A DNA stretch of 64,000 bases from JACVRW01 sp963846505 (GCA_963846505.1 CAWJWD010000001.1:992001-1056000); one strand, 5' to 3'. Counted from the stretch's first letter, positions 35,044 to 43,982 are shown. Notes: generated by a model not told the origin, from the letters alone. A program made the numbers and translations.

Positions 35044-37194
35044 ATGACCTACCGGCAGCGAAAGCAGAGGCGACGCCGGCACGGCGGCGGACCGCGCAGC
35101 AAGTTCCTGCTCGGCGTCGGCGTCCTGGCGCTCGTGGCGATCATCGGCGCGCTCTCGGCGGTCGGCTACGTGCTGGCGATCGCCGCGACAACGCCTGACC
35201 TGCGCACGCTCAAGCCCGACGAGAAGGGTCAGACTTCGGTGATCTTCGCCGCCGACGGCTCGCGCCTGGGCTACGTGCAGTCGGACATCATCCGCAAGGT
35301 CGTGCCGTTCCGGCAGATGCCGCCGGTGATCCGCCAGGCCACCGTCGCGATCGAGGACGAGCGCTTCTACGAGCACTCGGGCGTGGACTTCAACGCGATC
35401 ATCCGCGCCGGCGTGCGCAACCTCGAGTCGGGCAACACGGTGCAGGGCGGCTCGACGATCACCCAGCAGCTGGTGCGCGCGCTCTACATCAAGGATCCCA
35501 AGCGCGACTACTCGCGCAAGATCCGCGAGGCGAAGCTGGCCCAGGAGCTCGAGGACGAGCACTCCAAGCGCTGGATCCTCCACCAGTACCTCAACGACAT
35601 CCCCTACGGCACCGTCGGCGGTCGCACGGCGCTCGGCGTCGAGGCGGCGGCGGTGACGTTCTTCGACAAGCACGTCAAGGACCTCGACCTCGACGAGGCG
35701 GCGCTGCTCGCCGGGCTGCCCCAGGCGCCGTCGCAGTACAACCCCTTCCGCAACCCGACGGCGGCGCTCGAGCGGCGCAACGAGGTGTTGCAGAAGATGG
35801 CCGAAAACGGCTACATCTCGCGCGCCGACGCCGACGAGGCCTCGCAGGCGAAGCTCGAGCTCGAGCACGGCACGCGCTACACCACCCGCCGCGAGCCGTA
35901 CTTCTTCGACTTCGTGCAGGAGGAGCTGATCGAGAAGTACGGCGTCGGCGTCGTGCGCCGCGGCGGGCTGCGCATCCACACCACGATCGACCCGGCGCTG
36001 CAGGACGCGGCCCGCAACGCGATCGCCGGCCAGCTCTACGACTCGGGCGATCCCTCGTCGGCGGTCGTCTCGATCGATCCCGCCAACGGCTACATCCGCG
36101 CGATGGCCTCCAGCGGCACATACAAGGACCGCACCTTCAACCTCGCCGCGCAGGGCCACCGCCAGCCCGGCTCGGCGTTCAAGACGATGGTGCTGACCGC
36201 GGCCGTGCGCAAGGGCGTCGACCCGGACTCGACCTCGTACGTGTCCAAGCCGCTCGACCTCGACACGCCCGACTACGGCCACTGGTCGGTCAAGACCTAC
36301 GCGGGCACCTACGGCGGCTCGATGAGCCTCACGCGCGCCACGCTGTCCTCCGACAACACCGTCTACGCCCAGCTGATCCTCGACATCGGCCCGAAGGCCG
36401 TCTGCCAGACGGCCAAGGACATGGGCGTCACGACGAAGCTCGACTGCTATCCGGCCGAAGGGCTCGGCGGCCTGCGACTGGGCGTCTCGCCGCTCGAGAT
36501 GGCGGACGCGTACGCGACGCTCGCCTCGGGCGGCATGCGCAACAAGCCCAAGGCGATCACCAAGGTGGTGTTCCCCGACGGCAAGTCCGAGGACCTCGGC
36601 AAGCCCGAGCGCACGCGCGCGTTCTCGGACGGCGTCGCCTACGAGGTCACGAAGGTGCTCGAGCAGAACGTCCAGGGCGGCACCGGCACCGCCGCCAACA
36701 TCGGCTGCCCGGCCGCGGGCAAGACGGGCACCACCGACAACTTCAACGACGCCTGGTTCGTCGGCTACACGCCGCATCTGGCGACCTCGGTCTGGGTCGG
36801 CTACCCGAACGCGCTCGTGTCGATGAGCTCGACGCGCATCGGCGCGGTCGCCGGCGGCACCTGGCCGGCGATGATCTGGCACGACTACATGAACGCCGCC
36901 AAGGGCGACGACTGCGACTCGTTCCCGCAGCCGACCGAGCCGGTCCAGTTCCAGCCCTTCTTCGGCAAGTACTCGCGCACCGGCTCCAGCGGCTCGGGCA
37001 GCGACGGCACCGGCAGCACCTCCGCCGGCGGGGACGACTACACGGGCTACGACCCGCGGCTGTACGAGCAGCCGCCACAGGAGCAGCCGCAGGTCCAGCA
37101 GCCCGCGACGCCGGACACCGGCCAGACGCCCGACACGGGCACGCCGCAGACCGGCACGCCGCAGGGCGGGGCCGGCACGCCGCCCGGCCAGTAG
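35044..37194 (+). CDS. Class A penicillin-binding protein (PBP1A-like)
   Basis: This 716-residue bifunctional peptidoglycan synthase has a basic cytoplasmic tail, a signal anchor at about 20-45, and a GT51 domain (IEDERFYEHSGVD, GGSTITQQLVR). The transpeptidase domain has Ser377 in GSAFK, SDN at 436 and KTGT from Lys560. It polymerises and cross-links peptidoglycan. The final 55 residues are a Pro/Gln/Thr-rich repetitive tail (GQTPDTGTPQTGTPQ). It follows mscS by 31 bases. Confidence 0.96.
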   Translation: MTYRQRKQRRRRHGGGPRSKFLLGVGVLALVAIIGALSAVGYVLAIAATTPDLRTLKPDEKGQTSVIFAADGSRLGYVQSDIIRKVVPFRQMPPVIRQATVAIEDERFYEHSGVDFNAIIRAGVRNLESGNTVQGGSTITQQLVRALYIKDPKRDYSRKIREAKLAQELEDEHSKRWILHQYLNDIPYGTVGGRTALGVEAAAVTFFDKHVKDLDLDEAALLAGLPQAPSQYNPFRNPTAALERRNEVLQKMAENGYISRADADEASQAKLELEHGTRYTTRREPYFFDFVQEELIEKYGVGVVRRGGLRIHTTIDPALQDAARNAIAGQLYDSGDPSSAVVSIDPANGYIRAMASSGTYKDRTFNLAAQGHRQPGSAFKTMVLTAAVRKGVDPDSTSYVSKPLDLDTPDYGHWSVKTYAGTYGGSMSLTRATLSSDNTVYAQLILDIGPKAVCQTAKDMGVTTKLDCYPAEGLGGLRLGVSPLEMADAYATLASGGMRNKPKAITKVVFPDGKSEDLGKPERTRAFSDGVAYEVTKVLEQNVQGGTGTAANIGCPAAGKTGTTDNFNDAWFVGYTPHLATSVWVGYPNALVSMSSTRIGAVAGGTWPAMIWHDYMNAAKGDDCDSFPQPTEPVQFQPFFGKYSRTGSSGSGSDGTGSTSAGGDDYTGYDPRLYEQPPQEQPQVQQPATPDTGQTPDTGTPQTGTPQGGAGTPPGQ

Positions 37195-37230
37195 CCGGCG
37201 CTTCCCGCGCCGGCGGGTAAGACTGTCGTA

Positions 37231-38157
37231 GTGGCCGAACTCGACCTGATCGACGCCATTCGGCGTGCGCTGCGGCCCCCGGACGCGCGCGTCGTGCGAC
37301 CGTCCGGCGACGACGCGGCCGTCGTTCGGGCACGACCGTTCGCGGTCACCTCGATCGACACGGTCGTCGACGGCGTCCACTTCGAGCTCGCCACCCACTC
37401 GCCGGGCGACGTCGGCTGGAAGGCGCTCGCGACCGCCGTCTCGGACCTCGCGGCGATGGGCGCCGACGCCGGCGAGGCCTACGTCGCGCTGGTGCTGCCG
37501 CCCGACTTCGACGGTGGGTTGGAGCTGGTCGAGGGCATGGAGGAGCTGGCGCGGCAGTGCGAGATCACCATCGCCGGCGGGGACGTCGTCAGCGGCCCGG
37601 TGCTGACCGTGACGGTGTCGATCAACGGCTGGGCCGACGACGCGCGTCAGCTGGTCGGCCGCGACGGCGCTCGTCCCGGCGACCTCGTGGGCGTCACCGG
37701 CGCGCTGGGCGGCTCGGAGGCAGGGCGACTGCTGCTCGCCCGTGGCGTCGCCCGCGACGACCCGCTCGCGCAGCGCCACCTGCGTCCGGAGCCGCAGCTG
37801 CGCGCCGGAGCCGCGCTGGCCGCCGCGGGCGCGACCGCCCTGATCGATCTCAGCGACGGCCTCGCCACCGACGCCCGTCATCTCGTCGAGCGCAGCGGCG
37901 TCGAGCTGCGGCTGCGGCTCGACGACGTCCCGGTCGCCGCCGGCGTCGAGCGCGTGGCCGACGATCCGGCGACGTTCGCGGCCTGCGGCGGCGACGACTA
38001 CGAGCTGCTCGTGACCGTGCCGTCCGATCGCCGCGACGAGGCGCAGCGAGCGACGCCGCTCAGCTGGCTAGGGGAGGTCCGAGCCGGGACCGAGCTGATC
38101 TTCGAGGGTCCAGACGGGCAGCCGGTCGCTGGGCTGCGTGGCTACGAGCACCCCTGA
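37231..38157 (+). CDS. thiL: Thiamine-monophosphate kinase ThiL
   Basis: This 308-residue PurM-like kinase phosphorylates TMP to thiamine diphosphate. RPSGDDAAVVRA, TSIDTVVDGVHFEL, SDLAAMGADAGEAYVALVLP, IAGGDVVSGPVLTVTVS and ALIDLSDGLATDARHLVE (written here in parts) are conserved. It starts at GTG and TAAGAC lies just upstream. The last 90 bases overlap a small ORF on the opposite strand. Confidence 0.96.
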   Translation: MAELDLIDAIRRALRPPDARVVRPSGDDAAVVRARPFAVTSIDTVVDGVHFELATHSPGDVGWKALATAVSDLAAMGADAGEAYVALVLPPDFDGGLELVEGMEELARQCEITIAGGDVVSGPVLTVTVSINGWADDARQLVGRDGARPGDLVGVTGALGGSEAGRLLLARGVARDDPLAQRHLRPEPQLRAGAALAAAGATALIDLSDGLATDARHLVERSGVELRLRLDDVPVAAGVERVADDPATFAACGGDDYELLVTVPSDRRDEAQRATPLSWLGEVRAGTELIFEGPDGQPVAGLRGYEHP

Positions 38158-38256
38158 GCGCACCATCGCCTCGGCGACCGCGTGCTCGTCGACGACGTAG
38201 CCGCCCGCGCGCACCAGCGTGCCGAGGTCGGACGGCGTGATCGGTCTTCCCACCAT
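38068..38256 (-). CDS. Small conserved hypothetical protein, overlapping thiL tail-to-tail
   Basis: This 62-residue protein, GRPITPSDLGTLVRAGGY followed by VVDEHAVAEAMVRSGVLVA, is predicted helical. The YxVD-xxAVAxAM pattern is reminiscent of the C-terminal half of FlgM-type anti-sigma-28 proteins, but no flagellar gene is present and the similarity is weak. G+C-rich third positions hold in the first half, where no other gene competes. The last 90 bases are antisense to thiL, so the exact end is less sure. Confidence 0.5.
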   Translation of the reverse strand: MVGRPITPSDLGTLVRAGGYVVDEHAVAEAMVRSGVLVATQPSDRLPVWTLEDQLGPGSDLP

Positions 38257-38416
38257 GCGCTGCGCGTATCGGCAGCCGCGACGGCCGGCCGCCAGCCGCG
38301 GGCGAAGGATGTGGACGTGCGTCCGCGAGCCGTGGGAGCGGAAGCTGGACGCCTGTCGGAGCGACCGGCTCGCCCTGCGCCGGCGCGAAGACGGCGCGCC
38401 GCCAGCGGCGCCGACC

Positions 38417-40198
38417 TCAGCGGCGCAGGGCCGACTCGGTCCCGCCGAGCGCCCCCGGCCCCGCCAACCCGCCCGGCCCGAAGACGCGCGGCTTGGCCTG
38501 CTCCTCCGGCCCCTCCGGCTCGGGCTGCGCGCCCCGCGCGATCTGCAACGCCGCCAGCCCCGCCCCGAGCAGCGTGCTCGCCACCACGGCCTCGACCAGC
38601 CCGACCTGGTGGCCGACGACGAGCAGCAGCAGATACCAAGCGCCGGCGAGCGGGTTGAGGTCGAGCGCGAACAGGTAGTAGATCGCCACCAACAGCAGCG
38701 GCAGCGCGGCGAGGGCCACGAGCGCGACGCGCCAGCGGCGGGGCGGGGGCGGGTCGGTCAGGCACCCGAGCAGCCAGAGGTGCACCGCGGGCACGGTCAG
38801 CAGCGCCGTGTAGGGGTTCAGCAGCCAGAGCAGCACGGCGGCCACGCTCACGACGAGCATCAGCGCGACGCCCGCGCCGGGAGCGGACGGATCGCGCAGG
38901 TCGGCGTCGGGCCAGAGCGCCAGTCGCCGGGCGGCGAACCAGGCGAGGGCCATCGCGACGCCCACGCCGGCCAGCACCCCGAGGGCGGCGCCGTCGAGCG
39001 GGTCGACCGCCGGCGCGACCGGCGCCGCGGGCGGGGTCGGCGTCGCCCCGACGAGCGCCAGCAGCTCCGCCAGCGCCAGCCCCGCCACGAACGGCGCCAC
39101 CCAGGCGGCGACCCAGCGCAGCCAGGGCACGACCGCCAGTTGGCGCCGCCGCGCGCGGGCGAAGGCGTCGATCGAGGCCGCCAGCGCCGGCAGCAGCAGC
39201 GCTCCCGCCAGCAGCTGCAGCACCCAGCCCGGCAGCACCTGGCCGGCGATCGTGATGTAGCTCGCAGGGCCGTGCTCGGGCGGTGTGCGCGCCTGGTCGA
39301 GCGCGGTCAGGGTGCGCAAGGTCGCGCGGCCGAGCCCGCCGAGCCGGTCCTCGTCGACGTCGGCCGGCTCGCCGGCTCCATCCGGGGGCAGGGCACCGCT
39401 GCCCGAGATCCGCACCGCCTCGAAGCCGCGCTCGAGCAGCACCCCCTGAGCGCCGATGCCGATCGGGAACGACAGCCGTGCGAGCTGCCCCAGCGCACCG
39501 GTGCCGCCGGCTGGCAGCTCCAACTCGCGGCGGATCGACTCCGCCACGGTGCGCTGCAGCCCGATGCCGCCCCGGCTCGAGTCGTTCGACCACGTCTGCA
39601 GCAGCGAGGCGCCCCGGCGCTTGGCGCCGAGATCGGACATCGCCAGCACCGCGTCGACGAGGCCGGGGTTGCCGAGCGAGTCGAGCAGGCGCGTCGTGCC
39701 GACGTCGCCGAGCGTCGAGCCGTCGACGGACGCGAGCACGAGCGTGCGCCGAGACGGCCGCCCCTGGAACACGCGCCCCAGCTCCAGCAGCGCGGCGGTG
39801 TCGGAGGCGCTGCCGTCGGCGTCCGGCACGCGGAAGGCGTCACGGCCGGCGATCACGACGAGCTGGCGCCGCGAGGAGCCGGCACGACGCGCGACGACGT
39901 TGACGAGCGAGCGGCCGGCGTGCTCGAAGCGGTCGACCTCGACGGCGAAGCCGCGCCGATCCAGGCGCTCGGCCACGTCGGCGGCGACGGCGCGATCGCC
40001 GGGACTGCCGGGGCGGCGGTCGGGTGCGCGCTCGGCGATGTCGATCGCGGTCTGCCGCGCAATTCGGCCGTCGAAGAGCACGTCTGCGGCCAGCCCCTGC
40101 GGCAGCGGACGTGGGCGGCTGCCCAACGAGAACATCGTCAGCACGACGGCCAAGATCGCGGGGACGAACGCCGCCCGGTAGATCCGTGGCTCGATCAT
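38417..40198 (-). CDS. Membrane protein with degenerate M28-peptidase-like domain
   Basis: This 593-residue protein has an N-terminal signal anchor (about 8-24), then a domain matching the M28 aminopeptidase layout (PGSPGDRAVAADVAERL, ASDTAALLELGRVF, RTLVLASVDGSTLGD), then about eight helices and a Pro/Gly-rich end. Where active M28 enzymes have HxD, D and EE zinc ligands, this one reads GRDAF, DGSAS and VDG, so it is probably catalytically dead. The role may be binding or regulatory. It diverges from the response regulator with only 25 bases between starts. Confidence 0.72.
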   Translation of the reverse strand: MIEPRIYRAAFVPAILAVVLTMFSLGSRPRPLPQGLAADVLFDGRIARQTAIDIAERAPDRRPGSPGDRAVAADVAERLDRRGFAVEVDRFEHAGRSLVNVVARRAGSSRRQLVVIAGRDAFRVPDADGSASDTAALLELGRVFQGRPSRRTLVLASVDGSTLGDVGTTRLLDSLGNPGLVDAVLAMSDLGAKRRGASLLQTWSNDSSRGGIGLQRTVAESIRRELELPAGGTGALGQLARLSFPIGIGAQGVLLERGFEAVRISGSGALPPDGAGEPADVDEDRLGGLGRATLRTLTALDQARTPPEHGPASYITIAGQVLPGWVLQLLAGALLLPALAASIDAFARARRRQLAVVPWLRWVAAWVAPFVAGLALAELLALVGATPTPPAAPVAPAVDPLDGAALGVLAGVGVAMALAWFAARRLALWPDADLRDPSAPGAGVALMLVVSVAAVLLWLLNPYTALLTVPAVHLWLLGCLTDPPPPRRWRVALVALAALPLLLVAIYYLFALDLNPLAGAWYLLLLVVGHQVGLVEAVVASTLLGAGLAALQIARGAQPEPEGPEEQAKPRVFGPGGLAGPGALGGTESALRR

Positions 40199-40223
40199 CT
40201 GGCCTCAACCTACAATTGTCACG
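40199..40223. promoter_or_regulatory. 25-bp bidirectional promoter with TACAAT
   Basis: This gap separates two divergent start codons. On the plus strand TACAAT (40211-40216) is seven bases before the response-regulator GTG. On the minus strand TAGGTT (40212-40207) is eight bases before the ATG of the M28-like gene. The -10 boxes share two base pairs, so both messages should be leaderless and mutually exclusive in initiation. Confidence 0.6.
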
Positions 40224-40928
40224 GTGGCAGCCACTGCCCCCCGCATTCTGCTGGTGGACGACGAGGTCTCCGTCCAGAAGCTGCTGACCTACCCCCTGCG
40301 CAAAGAGGGCTACGACGTGATCCCGGCGATGGACGGCCGCGAGGCGCTCGAGCGCTTGAACGAGGACGACTTCGACCTCGTCGTGCTCGACGTGATGCTG
40401 CCGCGCGTGGACGGCTTCGACGTCTGCCGTCAGATCCGCTCGCGCAGCACCGTCCCGATCATCATGCTGACGGCGAAGGCCGAGGAGATCGACAAGGTGC
40501 TCGGGCTCGAGCTCGGCGCCGACGACTACATCACCAAGCCGTTCTCGGTGCGCGAGTTCCGCAGCCGCGTCAAGGCGGTGCTGCGCCGGGCGGCGCTGGC
40601 GCCGCAGGAGGAGCGCTTCGAGGAGCCGATCCGCCAGGAGGGCCTCGTGATCGACTTCGAGCGCCGTCAGGTCGAGGTGCGCGACGAGCCGGTCAAGCTG
40701 ACCTACGTCGAGTTCGAGATCCTGGCCGCGCTGGCGCGCACGCCGGGACGCGTGTTCACGCGCACGATGCTGCTCGAGCGCGTCTGGGGCGACGCCGCCT
40801 ACCGCGATCCCCGCACGATCGACGTGCACATCCGGCACCTGCGCGAGAAGCTCGAGCTCGAGCCGAAGCAGCCCGAGCTGATCCTCACCGTGCGAGGGGT
40901 CGGCTACCGCTTCCGCGACGAGCAATGA
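40224..40928 (+). CDS. OmpR/PhoB-family response regulator
   Basis: This 234-residue regulator has a receiver domain at 1-120 with phospho-acceptor Asp56 in LVVLDVMLP and Lys in TKPFS. A winged-helix DNA-binding domain at 135-234 includes LLERVWGDAAYRDPRTID and VRGVGYRF. It is coupled to its sensor kinase by ATGA and to an HtrA protease after that, so it probably answers envelope stress. It would bind tandem repeats near target promoters. Confidence 0.96.
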   Translation: MAATAPRILLVDDEVSVQKLLTYPLRKEGYDVIPAMDGREALERLNEDDFDLVVLDVMLPRVDGFDVCRQIRSRSTVPIIMLTAKAEEIDKVLGLELGADDYITKPFSVREFRSRVKAVLRRAALAPQEERFEEPIRQEGLVIDFERRQVEVRDEPVKLTYVEFEILAALARTPGRVFTRTMLLERVWGDAAYRDPRTIDVHIRHLREKLELEPKQPELILTVRGVGYRFRDEQ

Positions 40929-42379
40929 GACCGCGTCCGCGGCTGCGCTCGCTGCGCAACAAGCTCGCGCTCGTCTTCTTCGCGATCACCGCCACCGCCT
41001 TCGCCGCGATCTTCTTCTACGTCGTGCCGCAGCTCGAGAGCAAGCTGCGCGACCGCACGCTCGACGACCTCGCGCGCCAGGCCGCCGACGTCCAGCCGCA
41101 GCTCGAGCGCGGCCTGCGCGGCGACGTGCGCGCCGGCGCGATCGTGCGACTCGTGCGCGCGGTGTCCGACTCCACCGACGCGCGCGTGACGCTCTTCAAC
41201 ACGCGCCGCTCGGTCGTCGGCCCACAGAACGGCGGGCGCGATCTGCGCTTCGACATCCGCACGGACTCCAGCGAACAGCGCGCCTACCCGCGCAACGACG
41301 CACTGGCGCGCAAGGCCGTGCGCACGCGTCGCCCCCAGAACGGCCTCGGCAGCTTCCAGGGCGAGCAGTACGTGCAGGTCGCCCAGCCGCTGCTCGAGAA
41401 CAGCCGCGACCGGCTGCCGCGCGTGGCGCTCTACTCGCGCGACCTCGAGACCGTCACCGAAGCCGTCGCCTTCACCCGCGAGCGCGTGCTGATCGCGACC
41501 GGCGTCGCGCTGCTGCTGGCACTCGTCGGCGGCTACCTCGTCGCGCGCGCCCTGGCCCGCCGGGTACGGCGGCTGGAGCTGGCCGCCGCGGAGGTCGCGC
41601 GCGGTCGCTTCATCGAGCCGCTGCCGGTCGATTCCGAGGACGAGCTCGGTCAGCTCACGCGAACCTTCAACGAGATGCAGGAGCGACTGCGCGAACTCGA
41701 CGTGGCGCGCAAGGCCTTCATCGCGACCGCCTCGCACGAGCTGCGCACGCCGATCTTCTCGCTCGCCGGCTTCGTCGAGCTGCTGCAGGACGAGGATCTC
41801 GACGAGGCCACCCGCCGCGAGTTCATCGAGACGATGAGCGAGCAGGTCGAGCGGCTGCAGAAGCTCTCGGTCGACCTGCTCGACCTCTCGCGCATCGACG
41901 CCGGTTCGCTGCGCCTGCAGACCGAGCCGGTCGACCTGTCCGAGCTGGCGCGCTCGGTCGTGGGAGAGTTCGGTCCCGCGATCGCCGATCACGGGACGGA
42001 CTTGGAAGTGCAGCTTCCCGGCAACGGGGTACTGGCACGCTGTGACCGTGAACGAGTGGTCCAGATCATGCGCATCCTGCTCGACAACGCCCTGCGCCAC
42101 ACGCCGACCGGCACGCCGGTGACCGTGCGCGCCGACCGCCACAACGGCTCGGCCGAGCTGACCGTGGCCGACAGCGGGCCCGGCATGACCGCGGGCGTGC
42201 AGTCGCGCGCGTTCGAGCGCTTCTACACCGGCGACGCCACCCGCGGCGCCGGCCTCGGCCTCGCGATCGCCCGCGAGCTGGCCGAGCGCATGGAGGGCGA
42301 CCTGCGCATGACGTCCGCGCCGGGCGGCACCGCCTTCACGCTCGAGCTCCCGCCCGACGCGAACGGACACGGAGGGTGA
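40925..42379 (+). CDS. Sensor histidine kinase (two-component, HAMP)
   Basis: This 484-residue membrane kinase has a transmembrane helix near 18-38, an extracytoplasmic sensor of about 145 residues, and a second helix near 193-212. A HAMP domain follows, then a HisKA domain with His271 in SHELRTPIFS and a HATPase domain (DNALRHTPTGTPV, ADSGPGM, GAGLGLAI). The sensor has no recognisable ligand fold. It overlaps the response regulator (ATGA) and htrA (GTGA). Confidence 0.95.
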   Translation: MRPRPRLRSLRNKLALVFFAITATAFAAIFFYVVPQLESKLRDRTLDDLARQAADVQPQLERGLRGDVRAGAIVRLVRAVSDSTDARVTLFNTRRSVVGPQNGGRDLRFDIRTDSSEQRAYPRNDALARKAVRTRRPQNGLGSFQGEQYVQVAQPLLENSRDRLPRVALYSRDLETVTEAVAFTRERVLIATGVALLLALVGGYLVARALARRVRRLELAAAEVARGRFIEPLPVDSEDELGQLTRTFNEMQERLRELDVARKAFIATASHELRTPIFSLAGFVELLQDEDLDEATRREFIETMSEQVERLQKLSVDLLDLSRIDAGSLRLQTEPVDLSELARSVVGEFGPAIADHGTDLEVQLPGNGVLARCDRERVVQIMRILLDNALRHTPTGTPVTVRADRHNGSAELTVADSGPGMTAGVQSRAFERFYTGDATRGAGLGLAIARELAERMEGDLRMTSAPGGTAFTLELPPDANGHGG

Positions 42380-43530
42380 GGCGCGCGACGCTGACCGCGC
42401 TGGCCTGCATGGCCGCGCTCGCCGCCGGCTGCAGCGACGACGACCAGCAGTCGCAGGGACCGACCAAGGTCACGACCACGCGCGTGCAGGTCGTCGAGCA
42501 CGTCGGGCGCGGCGGCGGCTTCCACCCCGAGGAGATCTACCGCCGGCTCTCGCCCGGCGTCGTGACGGTGATCTCGATCTTCGACGGCGGCGCGGGCGCG
42601 GCTCCCGACCAGCGTGGCGAGGGCGGCCAGGGATCGGGCTTCCTGCTCGACGGCAACGGCTTCATCGCGACCAACGCCCACGTCGTGCTCGAGGGCGGCG
42701 AGGGCGACGGCAAGCAGGCCGACCAGGTCTACGTCGAGCTCTTCGACGGCAACCGCGTGCGTGCGGAGATCGTCGGGGCCGACCCGAACGCCGACGTCGC
42801 GCTGCTGAAGGTCGACCCGCGCGGCCTCGCACTGACCCCGCTGCGCCTCGGCCACTCCTCCCACATCGACGTCGGCGAGCCGGTCGCCGCGATCGGCAGC
42901 CCCTTCGGAGAGCGTCAGTCGCTGTCGGTCGGCGTGGTGTCGGCGATCGATCGCAACATCGAGTCGCTGACGCAGTTCAAGATCGGCGACGCGATCCAGA
43001 CCGACGCCGCGATCAACCCGGGCAACTCCGGCGGGCCGCTGCTCGACGCACGCGGCCGCGTGCTCGGCATCAACGCCCAGATCAAGTCGCAGTCCGGCGG
43101 CGGAGAGGGCGTCGGCTTCGCGATCCCGGTCGACACGGTGCGACGCTCGCTGCGCGAGCTGCGCACCGACGGCAAGGTCGACTACGCCTACCTCGGCGTC
43201 AGCACCTTCACACTCTGGCCCCAGCTCGCGCGCCGCCTCGACGTGCCCGCGCGCGCCGGGGCGATGGTCCAGCGCATCGAGAACGACAGCCCGGCCCAAG
43301 CGGCGGGGCTGCGGGCCGCCGACGACACGATCTCCTTCCAAGGTCAGTCCGGCATCCCGGTCGGGGGCGACGTCGTGGTCGCCGTCGACGGGCAGCGCCT
43401 GACGCGCGCGGACGATCTGGCGGACGTGATCGCGACCAAGGAGCCCGGGTCCAAGGTGCGCCTGCAACTGCTCCGCGACGGCCAGCGTCGAACGATCGCG
43501 GTCGAACTCGCGGAGCGCGAGTCGAGATAG
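42376..43530 (+). CDS. HtrA/DegP-like S1C serine protease, lipoprotein form, with PDZ domain
   Basis: This 384-residue exported protease has a signal peptide ending in the lipobox ALAAGC, so it is probably a lipid-anchored HtrA and not an integral one. The triad is His102 (TNAHVV), Asp140 (ADVALL) and Ser218 (GNSGGP), and one PDZ domain spans roughly 275-380. It degrades or senses misfolded envelope proteins. The position immediately after a kinase/regulator pair suggests it is both target and quality-control partner. Confidence 0.95.
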   Translation: MRRATLTALACMAALAAGCSDDDQQSQGPTKVTTTRVQVVEHVGRGGGFHPEEIYRRLSPGVVTVISIFDGGAGAAPDQRGEGGQGSGFLLDGNGFIATNAHVVLEGGEGDGKQADQVYVELFDGNRVRAEIVGADPNADVALLKVDPRGLALTPLRLGHSSHIDVGEPVAAIGSPFGERQSLSVGVVSAIDRNIESLTQFKIGDAIQTDAAINPGNSGGPLLDARGRVLGINAQIKSQSGGGEGVGFAIPVDTVRRSLRELRTDGKVDYAYLGVSTFTLWPQLARRLDVPARAGAMVQRIENDSPAQAAGLRAADDTISFQGQSGIPVGGDVVVAVDGQRLTRADDLADVIATKEPGSKVRLQLLRDGQRRTIAVELAERESR

Positions 43531-43543
43531 CGCCGGTTCCGGG

Positions 43544-43549
43544 TAGGGT
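43544..43549 (+). promoter_or_regulatory. -10 hexamer TAGGGT, leaderless promoter
   Basis: TAGGGT ends six bases before the GTG of the RsbW-like gene, with no ribosome-binding site between. Confidence 0.45.
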
Positions 43550-43555
43550 GCAAGC

Positions 43556-43954
43556 GTGGTGGAGGCCCAACGGGCGACCGAGCAGGACAGCCGGGACGTA
43601 TCGCTGACGATCCCGGCGCGGCCGGACTACCTCGTGCTCGCGCGCTTGGCCCTGGCGGCCGTCTGCCGCCTGACGCCGCTGTCTCCCGAGGAGATCGCCG
43701 ACCTCAAGCTCGCGATCACCGAGGCCGCCAACGACTTCGTCGACGACTCGCGCCCGCCCGAGGACGAGGGCCGGGTCGACTTCGCCTTCCGGCTCACCGA
43801 CGACAAGCTGCTGATGGAGCTCGACGGACCCCCCGGCGAGGTGGCCGAGGTCGAGCGCGAGCTGAGCCGGGCGATCATCGACGCGACCGTCGACGAGTGC
43901 ACCTTCGACGGCGGTCGCACGCTGCTTGTGAAGTACCTCGGGGCGTCGGCCTAG
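43556..43954 (+). CDS. RsbW-like anti-sigma/ATPase-domain protein (divergent)
   Basis: This 132-residue protein resembles the HATPase_c anti-sigma kinases. It begins with LTIPARPDYLVLARLALAA, then has LKLAITEAANDFVDD in the place of the N-box, a glycine-poor middle, and a C-terminal strand LLVKYLG. The G1/G2 boxes of active kinases are not clear, so it may bind partners without phosphorylating. A STAS-domain antagonist lies at 62183, about 18 kb away, a possible partner. No sigma factor gene is in the window. Confidence 0.7.
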   Translation: MVEAQRATEQDSRDVSLTIPARPDYLVLARLALAAVCRLTPLSPEEIADLKLAITEAANDFVDDSRPPEDEGRVDFAFRLTDDKLLMELDGPPGEVAEVERELSRAIIDATVDECTFDGGRTLLVKYLGASA

Positions 43955-43970
43955 CCCCACGGGCAAGGGC

Positions 43971-43976
43971 TACCCT
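43971..43976 (+). promoter_or_regulatory. -10 hexamer TACCCT, leaderless promoter of treT
   Basis: TACCCT ends six bases before the treT GTG and there is no Shine-Dalgarno sequence. Confidence 0.45.
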
Positions 43977-43982
43977 CCACTC

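Noticed and set aside
38142..39593. 483-codon minus-strand frame over the M28-like gene
   Set aside because: It is a shifted-frame shadow, dominated by Arg/Ala/Gly, of the well-formed membrane protein at 38417-40198.
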